Source: Patellaria atrata CBS 101060
Taxonomy: Eukaryota; Ascomycota; Dothideomycetes; Patellariales; Patellariaceae
Reading direction: 5' to 3'
Assembly (NCBI GenBank): GCA_010093705.1
Contig: MU006089.1
Coordinates: 2,839,561-2,903,560, forward strand
DNA length: 64,000 bases
In this document: positions 11,501 through 23,638 of the stretch, piece by piece
How positions within the stretch are numbered: the stretch's first letter is position 1
Layout: each line of letters starts with the position of its first letter
Made by a program: the position numbers and the translations under genes
Notes under the pieces: model-generated
Told to the model about the DNA's origin: nothing
Seen by the model: the letters and a program-made list of their open reading frames with translations, nothing else
The model's database searches: none

Positions 11501-14145
11501 TGTGACAAGAACATCAGACGGTAAAGCTAGTGAGCGAAGAGTCTCGAGAGATAGTCCGCCTTGAAAAACACTTTGACTGTCGGAAGAGTCTTGCAATGAC
11601 ATATTAAGCAGCACCCCAGCAAAGTTAATCTGATCCTGGAGCTTCAGATTCGCCCAAATAACTTTCAAACGGCCAAAAGCATCTTTTTGTAGGTCCATAC
11701 GATCTTTGGCCATTTCGCCAGCTATTAGCGACTGAAGGGCCTGAATCCCCTCTTGCTCCCCAGGTTTGATTATCTCCAAGTAGGCACGATCCACGTCTGA
11801 TATAGTCAGAGCTTCCGATTCGCACGCATTAAGAGCTTCGACTGGAGACTGAGATGCCCATACCTTAAGCGAAGGGAGTAGAATTCGAGATCTTACTGAT
11901 GATGCCACCTTTCCTGCTAAGTTTAGAAATGATAGCAATTGGATGCGAGCATATAATAGAGGGGTACAAGATACATGGTTACTAAGTAACGAACAGATAC
12001 TCGACCTTAATGACTTCGGTACCGCATTCAACCCTGCTACTAGAGTATGATTGGTACGAGAGGCATCGAGAACACATTCTTCGAGACCCGGCATAAGGAC
12101 ATTTTTAACAAATTTTGCAGCTTCTTCCGTGCTGAGACAATTCATTGTATTGGAAGACTTTCCGTAAAAATCACAGGTAGCTAAAACGGGCAAGTCTTTG
12201 ATTTTCTTCTTTCTCTCTGTGAGAGTCTCATAGAATTGACTTAGCGTGGCGAGACATGCAGCAGCTTCACGTCGTACTCCAGTTGAGGAATCCGAAAGAG
12301 CTATTAGGAAATAAGGAATCAAAGCTTGAGGGTCGAACTGATGCTGCGTATGGAAATCAGTAATTTGTCTCTTACACTCCTCTAAAGCAATGCAGCGGGT
12401 CGCTGAAGGGTAAGTTCCACACCAAAATCGGACAAGGAAGGAAAATAATGTGGTTCTTCCTAGTTCTTTAGAATTGTCAGGTAGAAGGAGGTCTAATAGC
12501 TTCTTCACATTCGCCTTGGAGGAAGTTGCGCGGATAAAACTTTCCGATAATTGTTTGAAAACATCTGACTGTCCAACAGCGAGGAAGGATCCGTGATTCC
12601 TCACATCCTGTGGAATGAGTTCTGTTATGGATTTAAACCCGGGTTGATGCCCTATCTTGACATTGTCAGATATCTCCACCTCGCCATTCTTTGCATCCAT
12701 TTCGGTGCTGTTCGCTAAAATGAGAACGCTCTTTATCTTCAATTCAAGTGAATCCAAATCACCTAATCTTTGGCTTAATACGTTCTTCAGGGGTTTGGAT
12801 ATTGTTGGATATTCGGAAAGTCGGACGAACATATCATCTACTGCGTCTCGAATTCGAACTCCATCTTGACCACGGTCTCCAGCATTACTAATTACAGGTA
12901 GAGCTGCTTGTAATAACACCGATTTCTGGTTGTCATCTAGCAAATCCGTGGTTAAGATCTGCTCAAAAATCGAGAGCCAGTCCAGTCCCTTTCCTTTCTC
13001 AATCCTCGCTAGAACGCCTAAGGCAAGGCCTACAGCTAAGCGGTCTGCTCTACAACTTTGGTCTACATATTCAAGTGTTCTTGCAATGTTTTCCACATGT
13101 TTGAGCAGAGCTTTGACGACAGGAGTAGGCAGTCTAGCTGCGTTTCTTTCTTGACTTATTACAGTCAATGCGAGAAGGCGAGCGTCGGCAGTGGCAGAGG
13201 TCCAGTTTATCGATATAGCTTCCATCAGTCCGTTGAGTACCTTGTCTTCCAACGCTCCTTTTGTAGCTAGAACGGTGGCTATCATGCAACAACCAACAGT
13301 GAGCTCAGAAACATTCTTCAGCGCCAGTCCTTCGCTCAGCACTGGAATAATTCTCAAGAGGAGATCCTCTTCCCGTTGTTTGTGGATAGTTTCTCTCCCT
13401 GACAGCGATTTATCCAGCAAGTTATGAGTCGTCTCTGTCGCGATAGTAGCCCAAAAAGACAAGAGCGTCTGAGATGCAAAACCAGATTTTGCTACCGTCA
13501 AGACATATTGATTTATTGCTGAGAAAAGAGCCGAGTTATTAGTAGTATTTTGAATTATTTCATGTCGAGAAGGATTGCTTAGTGAGCTGATGTGAGGGTA
13601 TAGAAATCGCCACGTCTGGGATATTTGTCGGGGTAGAATTGATAGAAGTGTCGTGAAAAGGTGGTGTGAATAATAGGGAAGAAAAGTCAAAATGGTAAAT
13701 TCAGTATTATACTCATGTATCCTGTACAAAGATATTAGCTTTGAGTGCGGCACGAAGAACCGCCAACTTACCTATAACGACGTACAAGCCATTCAAGCGC
13801 CTTTACCGCCGGTTTAAGAAGGATTCGGCCACTAATAAGACATAGAAAGCTTTCCAACACAGCATCCAAGGCTGAGTTATCCGCAGCTGTCATTTGTGTG
13901 CGTTCTACTGTCTTGCTCTGTTCACTGAAGATCGACCTAGAGAAGACTAGGAATCGACCATCTAATCGGCATAGCTCTTCAAAGCTTTCATGACATAGCT
14001 GGTAGATCGTATGGAAATCTTGAGATGCTGCAATTCGGGGTTCAAAGATCAATGACTTTCCATGAGCAGATTTCTGGGCCTTGAGGTCTAACTGGTGGGT
14101 GCTCGTCGCCGCAATGGCATCAAGTTGCCTTTTGAGGATACTCAT
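8514..14145 (-). CDS. UTP10: U3 snoRNP component UTP10 (HEAT-repeat protein, BP28/HEATR1 family)
   Basis: Exons (minus) 14145-13772, 13721-10670, 10619-9168, 9110-8969 and 8914-8514, with four introns of 50-57 nt; all phases close to give 1806 residues, the normal length for fungal UTP10. The N-terminus matches the family (KAQKSAHGKSLIFEPR, DFHTIYQLCHESFEELCRLD, EWLVRRYRIHEYNTE), and the C-terminus ends in the conserved block ERLGEDWLALLPEMLP-type followed by SELQEDDDEIVERETLRWI. The middle is a long array of helical HEAT-like repeats. UTP10 is a nucleolar component of the t-UTP/SSU processome required for rDNA transcription and early 18S pre-rRNA processing. It is divergent from NRDE-2 with 394 bp between starts. 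Confidence 0.96.
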
Positions 14146-14539
14146 CGCGTGGATTCAAGAGGAGAATTGGTATTAGTTACTTGCCATACGGTGTTGGGGA
14201 CGCATAAAAAGCCCTTAACCTTAAGTTAGTCTTTGCCTAATATCATAAGGGAGAACAAACCTGGATCTGCACCAAACTTTCTCCAGGCATCTCTCTCACC
14301 ACTTAAGCTAGCTCTCCCAGAGTGTAGCAAAAAAGTTTCTGAGGTCAAAATCTTGGCGCGGAGTGTTTCCGCTTTGTCAAACGTCGCAAACATGACCTTA
14401 ACCTCACCTCTCCACCCATGGTCAAAGCTCAAGTTCCCATCAGGTAGCAGACAATATCAATTTAGAGGTAGGCGAATTTCCATCGACGTTTATTCCATAC
14501 GTAACGACATAGAAGCATTGTTTTTGCGACTAAACCAGT
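14146..14539. promoter_or_regulatory. Short divergent promoter, UTP10 / NRDE-2
   Basis: 394 bp separate the two start codons, so both promoters and 5' UTRs must fit here. A CTTAACCTTAAG palindrome-like motif lies near 14213-14224, and ACCTTAACCTCACC near 14394-14407. No factor assignment is made. Confidence 0.5.
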
Positions 14540-17500
14540 ATGCAGCAGCAATCACCAGGTTCTAAACCCGTTGTCCCCAAATTCGCGAGTTTCAGGCCAA
14601 AAGAGATAGTTTCGAGCTCCAAGGATATTACTCCCGACTCGCAGCCACGAGGCGAAATAGATGCAGATGAGCAGTCGAAAAGGTCAAGGGAAGGGCTCAA
14701 AGAAAGAGAAAGGAGACACCACAGAGGTGGGAGGCGTCGACACCGCAAAGAATACCATGAGGATGGACGTGAGCATGCCCACAACCTATGGAAGAGTCAT
14801 AGAAGCTTGGGGCATCAAGATCACGAACGGGACTTGGCTAGACTGCCGCACAAAGAAACTCGTATCGAGACGTGGATTGACGAAAGCGATGTGAACGAGT
14901 TATATGTGACCGACCTTAGAGGTGATCCTAGAATTGTAACCCCCGCCTCACTGCAATGTTATAGTGTCCCTTCGTACCGTCGGACAGGGTATGGTGGAGT
15001 CTTAGGTGCGCCCAAGAAAGACAGGATTGATAGGTCTCTTACAACAGATCGTGTGATATATGTCCATGGTGTTTTCGATAAACCCGGATATGAGCTTCAG
15101 GGGCTCTCTAAACAGGGTAAGGTAGCAGAAAACACTCTGCGCTTGGTACCAGGAGAAGGAGCCGATGACTTGCCCTTAAACAGTGATTACGTTCCTTTGA
15201 AGCCGAATCGAAAGCGAAAGCGAGGTGTTGAGTCCCCTTCCGAGAAACATGCCACGGATGAAGTTGATTACAGATCGATTGAAGGAAAGCACACCACTGT
15301 GGCACCTCCTATTGACTCAGACTTGGAATATGCATCTGATTCTTCGAATTTGCGTGATACCGAATCCCGGGATATTTATCGCGAAGCAACGTTGAAGAAC
15401 TCGGAGTTATCCCGTCAAACAAAAAACGAACCGGAAAATGTGACTGCTTGGCTAGAGCTGATCAACCACCAAGAGGTAATGATTCAACTTGGTCAGGCCC
15501 GTTGGAATCAATCACTTTCGAACTCCGAACGTAGGAACCTAGCTGACATCAAGATCTCTATCTATGAGCAAGCCCTAAAACATATTGGTAATCATGAGAA
15601 ATCAAGGGTGAAGTTGCTGCTTGGTCTATTGGAGGAAGGTTCACGGATTTGGGAAGCCAAAAAGAGATCATCAAAATGGAAGGACGCACTTTCTCAGATG
15701 CCACACAACATCGAGATCTGGATCCGGTATCTAGATTTTGCACAAGGGGATTTTGCCGCATTTGAATATGAGACTTCTCGAAAGTTATTTCTTGAATGCT
15801 TGAATATCATCATGATTGCGAGAAGTAAACTGAATTCAAACCTCACTACTACACAGACCATCGAAGAGTCTCAACTGTACGTTGTTCTACGTATGACTGC
15901 TATGATGCGACAATCAGGCTATCATGAGCATGCAACGGCTATATGGCAGGCACTTCTGGAGTTTCATATTTTCAGACCAACTCATCTAATCGGAAAACCT
16001 GTCCCTGATGTGCTCGATGTCTTTGAAGAGTTCTGGGATAGTGAAGCACCCAGAATTGGCGAACCCAACGCGAAAGGTTGGAGCGTTACACTTAGCAGTC
16101 CCATTAATCCGGCCTACCCCACGCATCACCAAGATCCAGTTATTGGTTTAATGGACGGCTTCGGAACATTCTATCAGGAAGAAAAGTCTCGCGAAGATGC
16201 ATTTCATCAGCCCGGCCGAACAACTGATGAGGGCGCTGAGGAAGACCCTTACCATGTCATCCTCTACACAGACCTCAAAGACGTCCTCCAATTAGTTTCA
16301 GCGGATATCAACAAGGAGTACCTGATTGATGCTTATCTCTGCTATATGAATCTCGCTCCACTCCCTTTGCCTACTAGATGCAGTTGGTGGCTCAATCCCT
16401 TCTTGAGAACCAACGCTCGTTGTATAGCATTGGAAGGCTCTCATAGCTTAGAATCTGAAGATAAGCTGTCTGAGAGTGAGCGAGATATATCTAAGGATGA
16501 GAAGAACCAACAGGAAGAAAATCTTTCAAGCTTTGAAAAGTCTCTCAACTTTCTCTCTCGCTGCCCTTTCGGATATTTTCAATCCACGATACAAAACCTG
16601 CTTACGTTCCACTGCAGTGATTGCCTTTCTAAAACGGAGCTCGAGTGGGTTGAACGAACTTTGAATTTAATTGCCAATGCAGTAACGGATCAGAATGTCG
16701 CTGAATACTATCTCACCTTCGCTTTCCATTTCTTTCCCACCAAGTGAGTAGATTCTATCTTATGAAGATACCGAATACTAAAAGTTCTATAATAGCGCTG
16801 TGAAGATTGCAAAGTCGTTGTTGAAATCACGTCAACAAGCATTGAGACTTTATAACATGTATGCCTTGCTCGAGGCTAGAAGAGCAAATACGGGAACTTC
16901 AAACCGAGTCTGGTCTACTGCTATATCCAAGTCAAAGTCTGTACTATCCAACCAAGCAGACGTCGTTTTCCTATGGAGGTCATGGATCTGGGAGACACTG
17001 CGTGCGAATGACACGTCTTTAGCGGTTCATCTTTTGTTACTTATTGGAGATGATAAATTTCCTAAAATACCGATGAACATGGAAAAGCCGGCACTCACTG
17101 CATCAGGAGTTCTGCGGTCGCATCAGGTAAGTTTGAACGGAAGCACCTGAACGCAAAATAAACTAATTTTTCTCCGAGGCCCTTGTCGAAGGACGCGATC
17201 ATGCTTTATCACTGTTTAACTGGTATCATTTCGATGCTTACTCTGACTGTCTCGCCTTGCTTCACTATTTCAAGAACTCTGGTGACCTCACAGCAGCTCT
17301 CGATACATATCGTCAAACCAGTGCGATGCTCGAAACCCGCAACATGACGCATTCACCAGCAAATGAGCTCATCCACCAGTCTCGTACTGATCTCCTCATC
17401 TATCATGCGAAACATGTTCGCCTCTTCAAACCATCGGTTCTACGTAAAGCACTTGAGGAAAGTATAAGGCTCTTCCCCAACAACACAATATTTCTTTCGG

Positions 17501-18038
17501 CTTTCGCCGCGAATGAAGTTCGCTTCCGGATTGATGATAGGGTTAGGACAACATTGCGTGATAAGGTCCTTACCGGAGAGAACAGTACCATTGTAGGATG
17601 GAGTTTCGCTATCCATGCGGAAATGCATCGCGGTGAAGGACACGGGTGGACTGAGCATGCCATCCGCGCGACGTTTGAGAAGGCGGTGGAAAACAATAAG
17701 TACGTTCTCCCTAATCACTCAACATTGCTACTTGAGGTGACGTCTTCATTTGCTATAATAACTCTAATTAACCTCACAGTGGCAGGCACAGTATATTCCT
17801 CTGGACGGCCTTTGTGCTTTTTGAGCTCACACACCGTCCTCGCGAACGAGCCAAGGAAGTCTTTTTCCGCGGATACAGGAGTCTCCCGTGGGCGAAAACG
17901 TACATCATGATGGCATTCAGGTACCTTCGACACATACTAACCTTCGATGAACAGAAGGCCTTGTACAGGGCTATGGGTGAGAAGGAGTTGCGGGTGCACA
18001 TCGACATGGAGGACACACTTGAGGAGGGCGAAGCTTGA
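14540..18038 (+). CDS. NRDE-2 family nuclear RNA-interference / RNA-surveillance protein
   Basis: Exons 14540-16743, 16796-17126, 17179-17699 and 17786-18038 (introns 52, 52, 86 nt), 1102 residues. The N-terminus has the family opening VPKFASFRPKE, then an Arg/His/Glu-rich low-complexity stretch with clusters such as RRHHRGGRRRH. SYRRTGYGGVLGAP and the region ending RDIYREATLKNSELSRQ mark the start of the NRDE-2/HAT-repeat part (ENVTAWLELINHQE). The last exon gives RPRERAKEVFFRGYRSLPWAK, a typical terminal HAT repeat. Family members bind the exosome adaptor MTR4 in mammals and act in nuclear RNAi or heterochromatin in worm and fission yeast. The phase-2 join at 17699/17786 is supported by the continuous motif KHSIFLWTAFVLFEL. 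Confidence 0.93.
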
Positions 18039-18713
18039 GTTGTATTCTGATAGGGCTGATGGTGGTAGTTCCTAGTTTCTAATATTACATGATACTGATC
18101 CTATCGCTGTGTGATGCCTTGATAGTCTTTCATCAGCACGCTGTACAGCAAGGAATTTTAAGGCAAAACGTTTCATCTACAATGACATAGCCGACCCGTC
18201 GATCAATACAGAAAATGCAAAACTGCCCCCTCTCAGTACCATTGCCGAACCGTCTAACCTTACAGAATAGCGACACCTTGCGCAGGAAAAGGTTGTAGCA
18301 ACGCTGACAAAATAGGAGATTCCCGAACATCATAACGCCACCGCTGTGCAGAAAGCACGAGGACTATACTGAACCATCAGAGAACCACCTTCATATTTCG
18401 TATACGACCAACCGTACCGTACATGCGCGCCAAAGTCATTACATACAAAAACTTAACCAAGTTAAATTGAGCTCGATCTTAGCTTCACCTTCGAAAGAAG
18501 GCTACCAGAATCCAGCACCGCGTTGAGGTGTTGAGCTATCGCGGAGACTTCCTCTTCCTCATACAACCTAAATTCACAACCCACAAGCAAAAATTCAAAA
18601 ACAAGCCCAAAACAAAAGTTCTAAACCCAAATCCAAACCAAAAAAAAAATTGGAAGCTTCCGGTTTACCAGGAGGTTTGTTTACTGGGTTTTCCTTCCCA
18701 GACCGTCCCCGAA
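18039..18713. other. Intergenic, no gene seen
   Basis: 675 bp between two convergent genes, with an A/T-rich stretch near 18575-18650. Nothing supportable as coding. Confidence 0.5.
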
Positions 18714-19173
18714 TTAGTCTTCATCCTCCTCATCAATCACAGAAAGATCCAGCGAGTACATTTTCCAATCCCTATCACTGTCACTGTCGGCATCTGAATA
18801 TTCTTTTGACCACTCAAAGGCAGCCCTGAGGCCCTCAATTTTTTGGAGCCTGCGTTGTTCTTCTGTCTGGTTTACGACTTCACTTCTTTTCTCGTGGCCA
18901 TAACTTTGACTGGGAGCGTTGGTGAGGTGGAGGCTGAGGTAGGAGATGGTGATGACGGTGGTGATGGTGATGAGGCTGAAAAAGCGAATCGAGGAGGGCG
19001 GGGCATCAATGCTAAGGTCTGCATCGGACGGGAGGGAGATACTACTACCGGCCGGTAGGTTTCTTCGATAGGTTGTGTGATTGATTTCACAGCCACATCA
19101 TCGCGGTCACAAATACAGGACAGTTTTTGACAAACTTTGCTAATTTTGCGGCAAAGCTCTTGAAAACGCCCAT
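18714..19173 (-). CDS. Small single-pass membrane protein, 114 residues (uncharacterised)
   Basis: Exons (minus) 19173-19091 and 18975-18714, intron 115 nt (GTGAAA donor, GCTTTTTCAG acceptor). The two exons join into one continuous hydrophobic helix at about residues 19-44 (PVFVTAMMWL + LITITTVITISYLSL). Before it is a short basic amphipathic stretch (MGVFKSFAAKLAKFVKNC). After it comes a hydrophilic, finally strongly acidic tail (SDADSDSDRD ... DEEDED). The basic N-terminus and acidic C-terminus are compatible with an endomembrane or mitochondrial-type anchor, but orientation is not determined. I recognise no family. That hydrophobicity runs across the junction in the only phase-compatible join is the best evidence for the model; without transcripts it remains a prediction. 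Confidence 0.55.
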
Positions 19174-19916
19174 GATGATGACAGGATCTGTTAGAGGAGA
19201 GGTGGAGATGGCTGTTAACCAAGAATGATGTTATAATGGCTAGAATGTTCAATGAGAAAGAAAGGTTTTCGTGCAATGATGTATTATCGCTGGCTCTGGT
19301 GACAAAGTACTGTTATAAAGGTTTGATAATGGTGTTCGTTGGTATGCTCAATGGTAAAAAGTCCGGGTTTTAATCGTTCTACAGAATCATAATTTTAGCC
19401 ATACTGTACAATATATCCTATGGGGTGCGCTCCTCCACACCCCAGAGGGCAAAAAGAAGAAGAGGAGGAGAGGGAATGGAAGGGGAGTCCATATGTCAAG
19501 CCCTCCAGATCACTCGTGAAACCATGGGACACAGTGAAATGATTATATTCGAAGTCCAAATGTTGATCTGACTATTGTCGGTTCTGGTAGTGGGAAAATT
19601 ATGAATAGCGAGTATGTTACGGAGGCTGATTTCCATTGCGAACAGGAACACTACCAGAATGGGAATAAATGGAGCTGCGAAGTATGTAAACCAGGTTGAA
19701 TATGTAGGGAGAAAAAAAGAAAAGAGGATCAGAACAAAGAGAATAGTTGAGATTTATAACAATGCCTAGATCCTAGAATTGCTGCTTCCATGGGCATATC
19801 GAATTGCGGAAAAAAAAAACCTCACATCATTAGGTAGGTAGGAAGAAATTTCTAAGTGATAACTTTCCAGTGTCAAGGCTCAACCTCAGATGGAAGCTGA
19901 AAGGTATATTGCTACA

Positions 19917-20113
19917 TATACATGAAGCTTAAACTTAAGGAAAGAAAGTAAAAGAGAGTATCAGAACAGCGTGAGCTGTTCTATTAAAGGACAACATGAC
20001 TAAGCTACTGGATCATGCATGGAGCTTAAACTTAAGGAAAGAAAGTAAGAGAAAGTGCCAGAACAGCATAAGTTGTTCTATTAAAGTATAGCATAGCTAA
20101 GCTGCTGGATCAT
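19917..20113. repeat. 97-bp direct tandem repeat, two copies, with internal hairpin
   Basis: AGCTTAAACTTAAGGAAAG begins at 19926 and again at 20023, and similarity continues through AAGCTACTGGATCAT / AAGCTGCTGGATCAT. Copy 1 contains a perfect 8-bp inverted repeat, AGAACAGC-GTGA-GCTGTTCT; copy 2 keeps it with one change. Confidence 0.75.
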
Positions 20114-20306
20114 CCAAGGCACTTATACCTATCGGGTCTAACCCGTGACATCCAGTCAACGGATGAAGTAGGCACGAAGGAACGCACTCTTTACAGAAGG
20201 GGGAGAATGTATACTGAATGGATCCAATACAGTACCTTCGGCTGAGGCAGACCGTACACGGCAGGCAGAGGGCCTGATAAGGTAGGATCCATTCGCTCGA
20301 ACTGAG

Positions 20307-20640
20307 TGTTACGGCCACAGGACGAAGAAGCGGCATTACCCATAGAGCGGTAGCGCAGAAGTGTCGGAACGGAACAACCATCACGGGTAGGAGATCACGT
20401 GATGTGATCGATGTGCTCGACGTGCTCGAGGGGCGAGCAGAGCGAGCAGAGCGAACACCACCAAATTGAACTACGAAGGATAGGAATATTTAAGGACGGT
20501 CTTCCCCTCATATATTTAGATTCTTCGTAGTTATTCTTACCATCAATCTTACCCATAGATTTGGATGTTACGGTTTTGAACTTGACTTCACTTGTTACGC
20601 TGTTTCCATACAGTACGTCTTGTCTCATCGTGAGCATCAC
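20307..20640. repeat. Possible relic of a retroelement long terminal repeat
   Basis: TGTTACGG occurs at 20307 and 20566. The interval holds a GATCACGTGAT palindrome, a CTCG/GAGC-rich stretch and a TATA-like AATATTTAAGG, a composition I associate with LTRs of fungal Copia-type elements. No internal coding region or partner repeat is visible. If correct it is an old solo copy; boundaries are approximate. Confidence 0.22.
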
Positions 20641-23638
20641 CCGAAGTCAAGGAGTCAGCAAGTTGTATCGTCAACTCAAAGTGCCTTTGTTATACGTATC
20701 CTATCACTTTGCCAAACCTACCCCAGTGGTTGACCACGTTAGAACTCTAAGTGAGAAGCCAGGCGCGTTTCTAGACTTATCCTGTTCTGTCTCGATAAGT
20801 ATAGACTCCCGTTGTAACACTGAGGTACCTTGCTCCCCTATGCTACCAGACTAGACAAGACTAAACCGTCATTAGAGTAGGTTTGCAGGAGATTCATCAC
20901 CCGTTAAGGCAGGCGAGTTATAGATAAAGATATGAAGACAGTCTGGAAGTTGCAACTGATCTTGTGTGCCATATCTCCTATGAGCTGTTTTCCCAACGCT
21001 CGTGATAATGTTCGAGTAGCGCAGCAGGTGGAGGAAATATGATATTTATGGTGTGAGACCAACACATCAGCAGAATAACAGAGTATACCCACACCAGAGT
21101 GATGAGACCTGTAAATATAGGTTCTCGCAGAACCTGGATACTGGTAGTCCACGACAAATTCGTACCATAGTGAATGACCCTACCAAATCCACAGAACAAC
21201 GACTCAACGAGACTACCCATTAAAAAATGGACAAAAGCACGACATAGTTCAACTTCCTCAAAGCCCCGTTTGTAACGAGAACAGTGATGAAAGAGATATC
21301 CACGCAAAGGTGGTGATGTTTCCAAAATTTTACCGGGTGGTGGAGAGACACCCGGTAGGGGTAAGGGGGTTTCGACTTACATGTGGGGAAAAGGAAAAAG
21401 AGAGGATCAGAACAGAGAGAACAGTCTAGATTTATACCAATACCCAGATCCTATATTTACTGAATCATTCTCATAGAATAACGTGGAGGATTTGGGCAAA
21501 GCAAGGCAGGTGCTCGAGAGAATAAGTGGAGTGTTCGGGCGCCTTCAGAATTGGTGGCATACCTAGAAGGAAGGGAAGAGATATGGCGCTGTCACCCTGA
21601 AGAGAAGGAAGGGCTCCGCAACTAGAATTATGAGGTAAGTGGAAAGATATACAGAGTGTGCCAGGAAAGATATGTGATAGCAATCCATTTTTGGGGACAA
21701 GGTATTATGAGAATATTGGATCTTAACAGACGCAATAGAAAATGCTTCGTGTTCTCGTGTCTCGCATATCACTGTGCTAGCATGGAAACCCATTTGAGCT
21801 CGAACATCACGAGGGTGTAGGAAATTTCCACCTGGAAATCTCTCACGTGTCACATACATTTCGGGATTGACAGCAGGATGAAAGAACAGGAGGGAGGTCT
21901 TGAAACAGGAGTCAGTCACCTCGTCTAAGCCGAGGGAATCTGAGCTCGAAGAATAGATCAACATCACAGCTCAATGTTACTATGGTTGTCAACATGATGA
22001 TGTGAAGTCGTTCTCCTGAACAGTACCTACGGAAGAACTGCACACGATACAATGGAGCGCATAATTCACTCAGAAACAAGAGACCGGACGATCAACATTC
22101 GATTTCCTCGTTATCCCGCTCATGGCGAGAATAACGATGAAAAAAGATATCCATACGAAAGTGGTGAGGTTCAAAAATTAGACCAGATATCATTAGCGCT
22201 TGGAAGGTTTTCTACACCATTATTCAACACACCCGTCTTCGAGTGCCTCTATACTAAACGCCTCGTCTGGGCCGCCGGAAGGTTGGTACCTTAAGGCACC
22301 TTATGAGGAGAAAGAAAAGAAGGTGAGAATGAGAGAGGAAGAGAAGGGATATTTAAGGCAGAGGAAACTCATCGATGAGTAAGAGTAGTCCGGGCAATGC
22401 GGAACCGGACGATGTGGTTCCAACTTCTATGGAAAAGGGAAGGACAACATGACCCCCCTTCCAAAAGGGGTAATCTGTGAAGAACTCGGGCTATGTTCCG
22501 AGGATCACTGGATAAGGACAATGGGATGCGTAAAGTGCGAACCATACCCGACGGAATTCTCCTGATAGTACGATAACGTATGTGCATTAAGTTTGGCCGA
22601 ATAATAGTAAGTTACCGTAGCATCTTATACGCTTCCAAGTCTTCGCGGTCCATTCTTTCTCAATTTGTAAATATTCTCGTTGTCATCTCTAGAGCCAGCC
22701 TTCCTCATTAAACTAACATGGAAAGAAGAAGACCGCGTCCACTTTATCTCGGAAGCTCACACCTTAGTATAGACTCTTAATAGAACGCTTTTCATGCCTT
22801 GAATAGATTTAAATACTGCTGTCTGTTTCTCTTCTGCTTTGCCGATACACATTCTTATGCCCAAGAAACAGAGACCTTCACCAAAATTGCAGGTAGTCAA
22901 ATGGAGTAGATGATGGCTCACTCTTCTAGCGAATCCGTATACCTCACTCCGGATGGGACTGTATTTTAGTAACTTACTAACATTTGAGGCGACCGGCAAA
23001 CTCTCTCAATTCGCCACCCATAGGCTTGTGCCATTGGTTGAGCTGACACACTATACACAACATCGCCAGAGGATTCAACACACTCTCTTTACCAACGCAG
23101 GTTGGTATATGACGTTAGTTGTAGATAGATGATACAGGACATGGGACTCGACAGTGAGCGACGTGAACTTAAGTGGACGCGAGGATAGACGGATGTAGCC
23201 TTGAAACCTTTACGTGTGCGATTGCATTTCTTTGACGGACGACGTTACTGATGTGAACTAGGTAGAACGACCAGATTTGCATGGGGACTCGCCACTGACT
23301 GTGACAGTAAGTTCTGCTGCATATGGAGAAGAATTCGGTAAGCATAAAATTTGCTTATGTGTGATGAGTGAATGGTACTGGTGAGTTAAAGTCTCAATAC
23401 CGTATTTGACATCCTATCTGAAAAATGCTCGTTGTTCAAGGTGAAAACCTGAAGACCAAACGTCGGAATTGATTGAATTCAGTCTGTACAGTTCAGCCAT
23501 GATTGCGTCTCTATTTACTTTTCTTTAGATTTATATACGTGCCATTCCATAATATAATGACATATAAACGCCTGCAAAGCTTAGGCCACGATCTACAGGT
23601 CAGAAATGTTTTGATACACCAGATTACCTGCAAACCCT

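Larger units (their letters stand above)
19174..23638. repeat. Gene-free, repeat-rich region
   Basis: 4.5 kb without a credible gene, holding short diverged repeats. The segment 19707-19775 resembles 21387-21455 (shared AGAGGATCAGAACA...GAGA and GATTTATA..AATGCC/ACCC). The segment 21277-21335 resembles 22125-22185 (GATGAAA.AGATATCCA). A 97-bp tandem duplication lies at 19917-20113, listed separately. Small frames here have no family similarity that I recognise. This reads as old, decayed repetitive DNA. Confidence 0.5.

Noticed and set aside
21563-21967. 134-codon minus-strand frame in the repeat-rich region
   Set aside because: No recognisable family; lies in decayed repetitive DNA with no clear gene boundaries.
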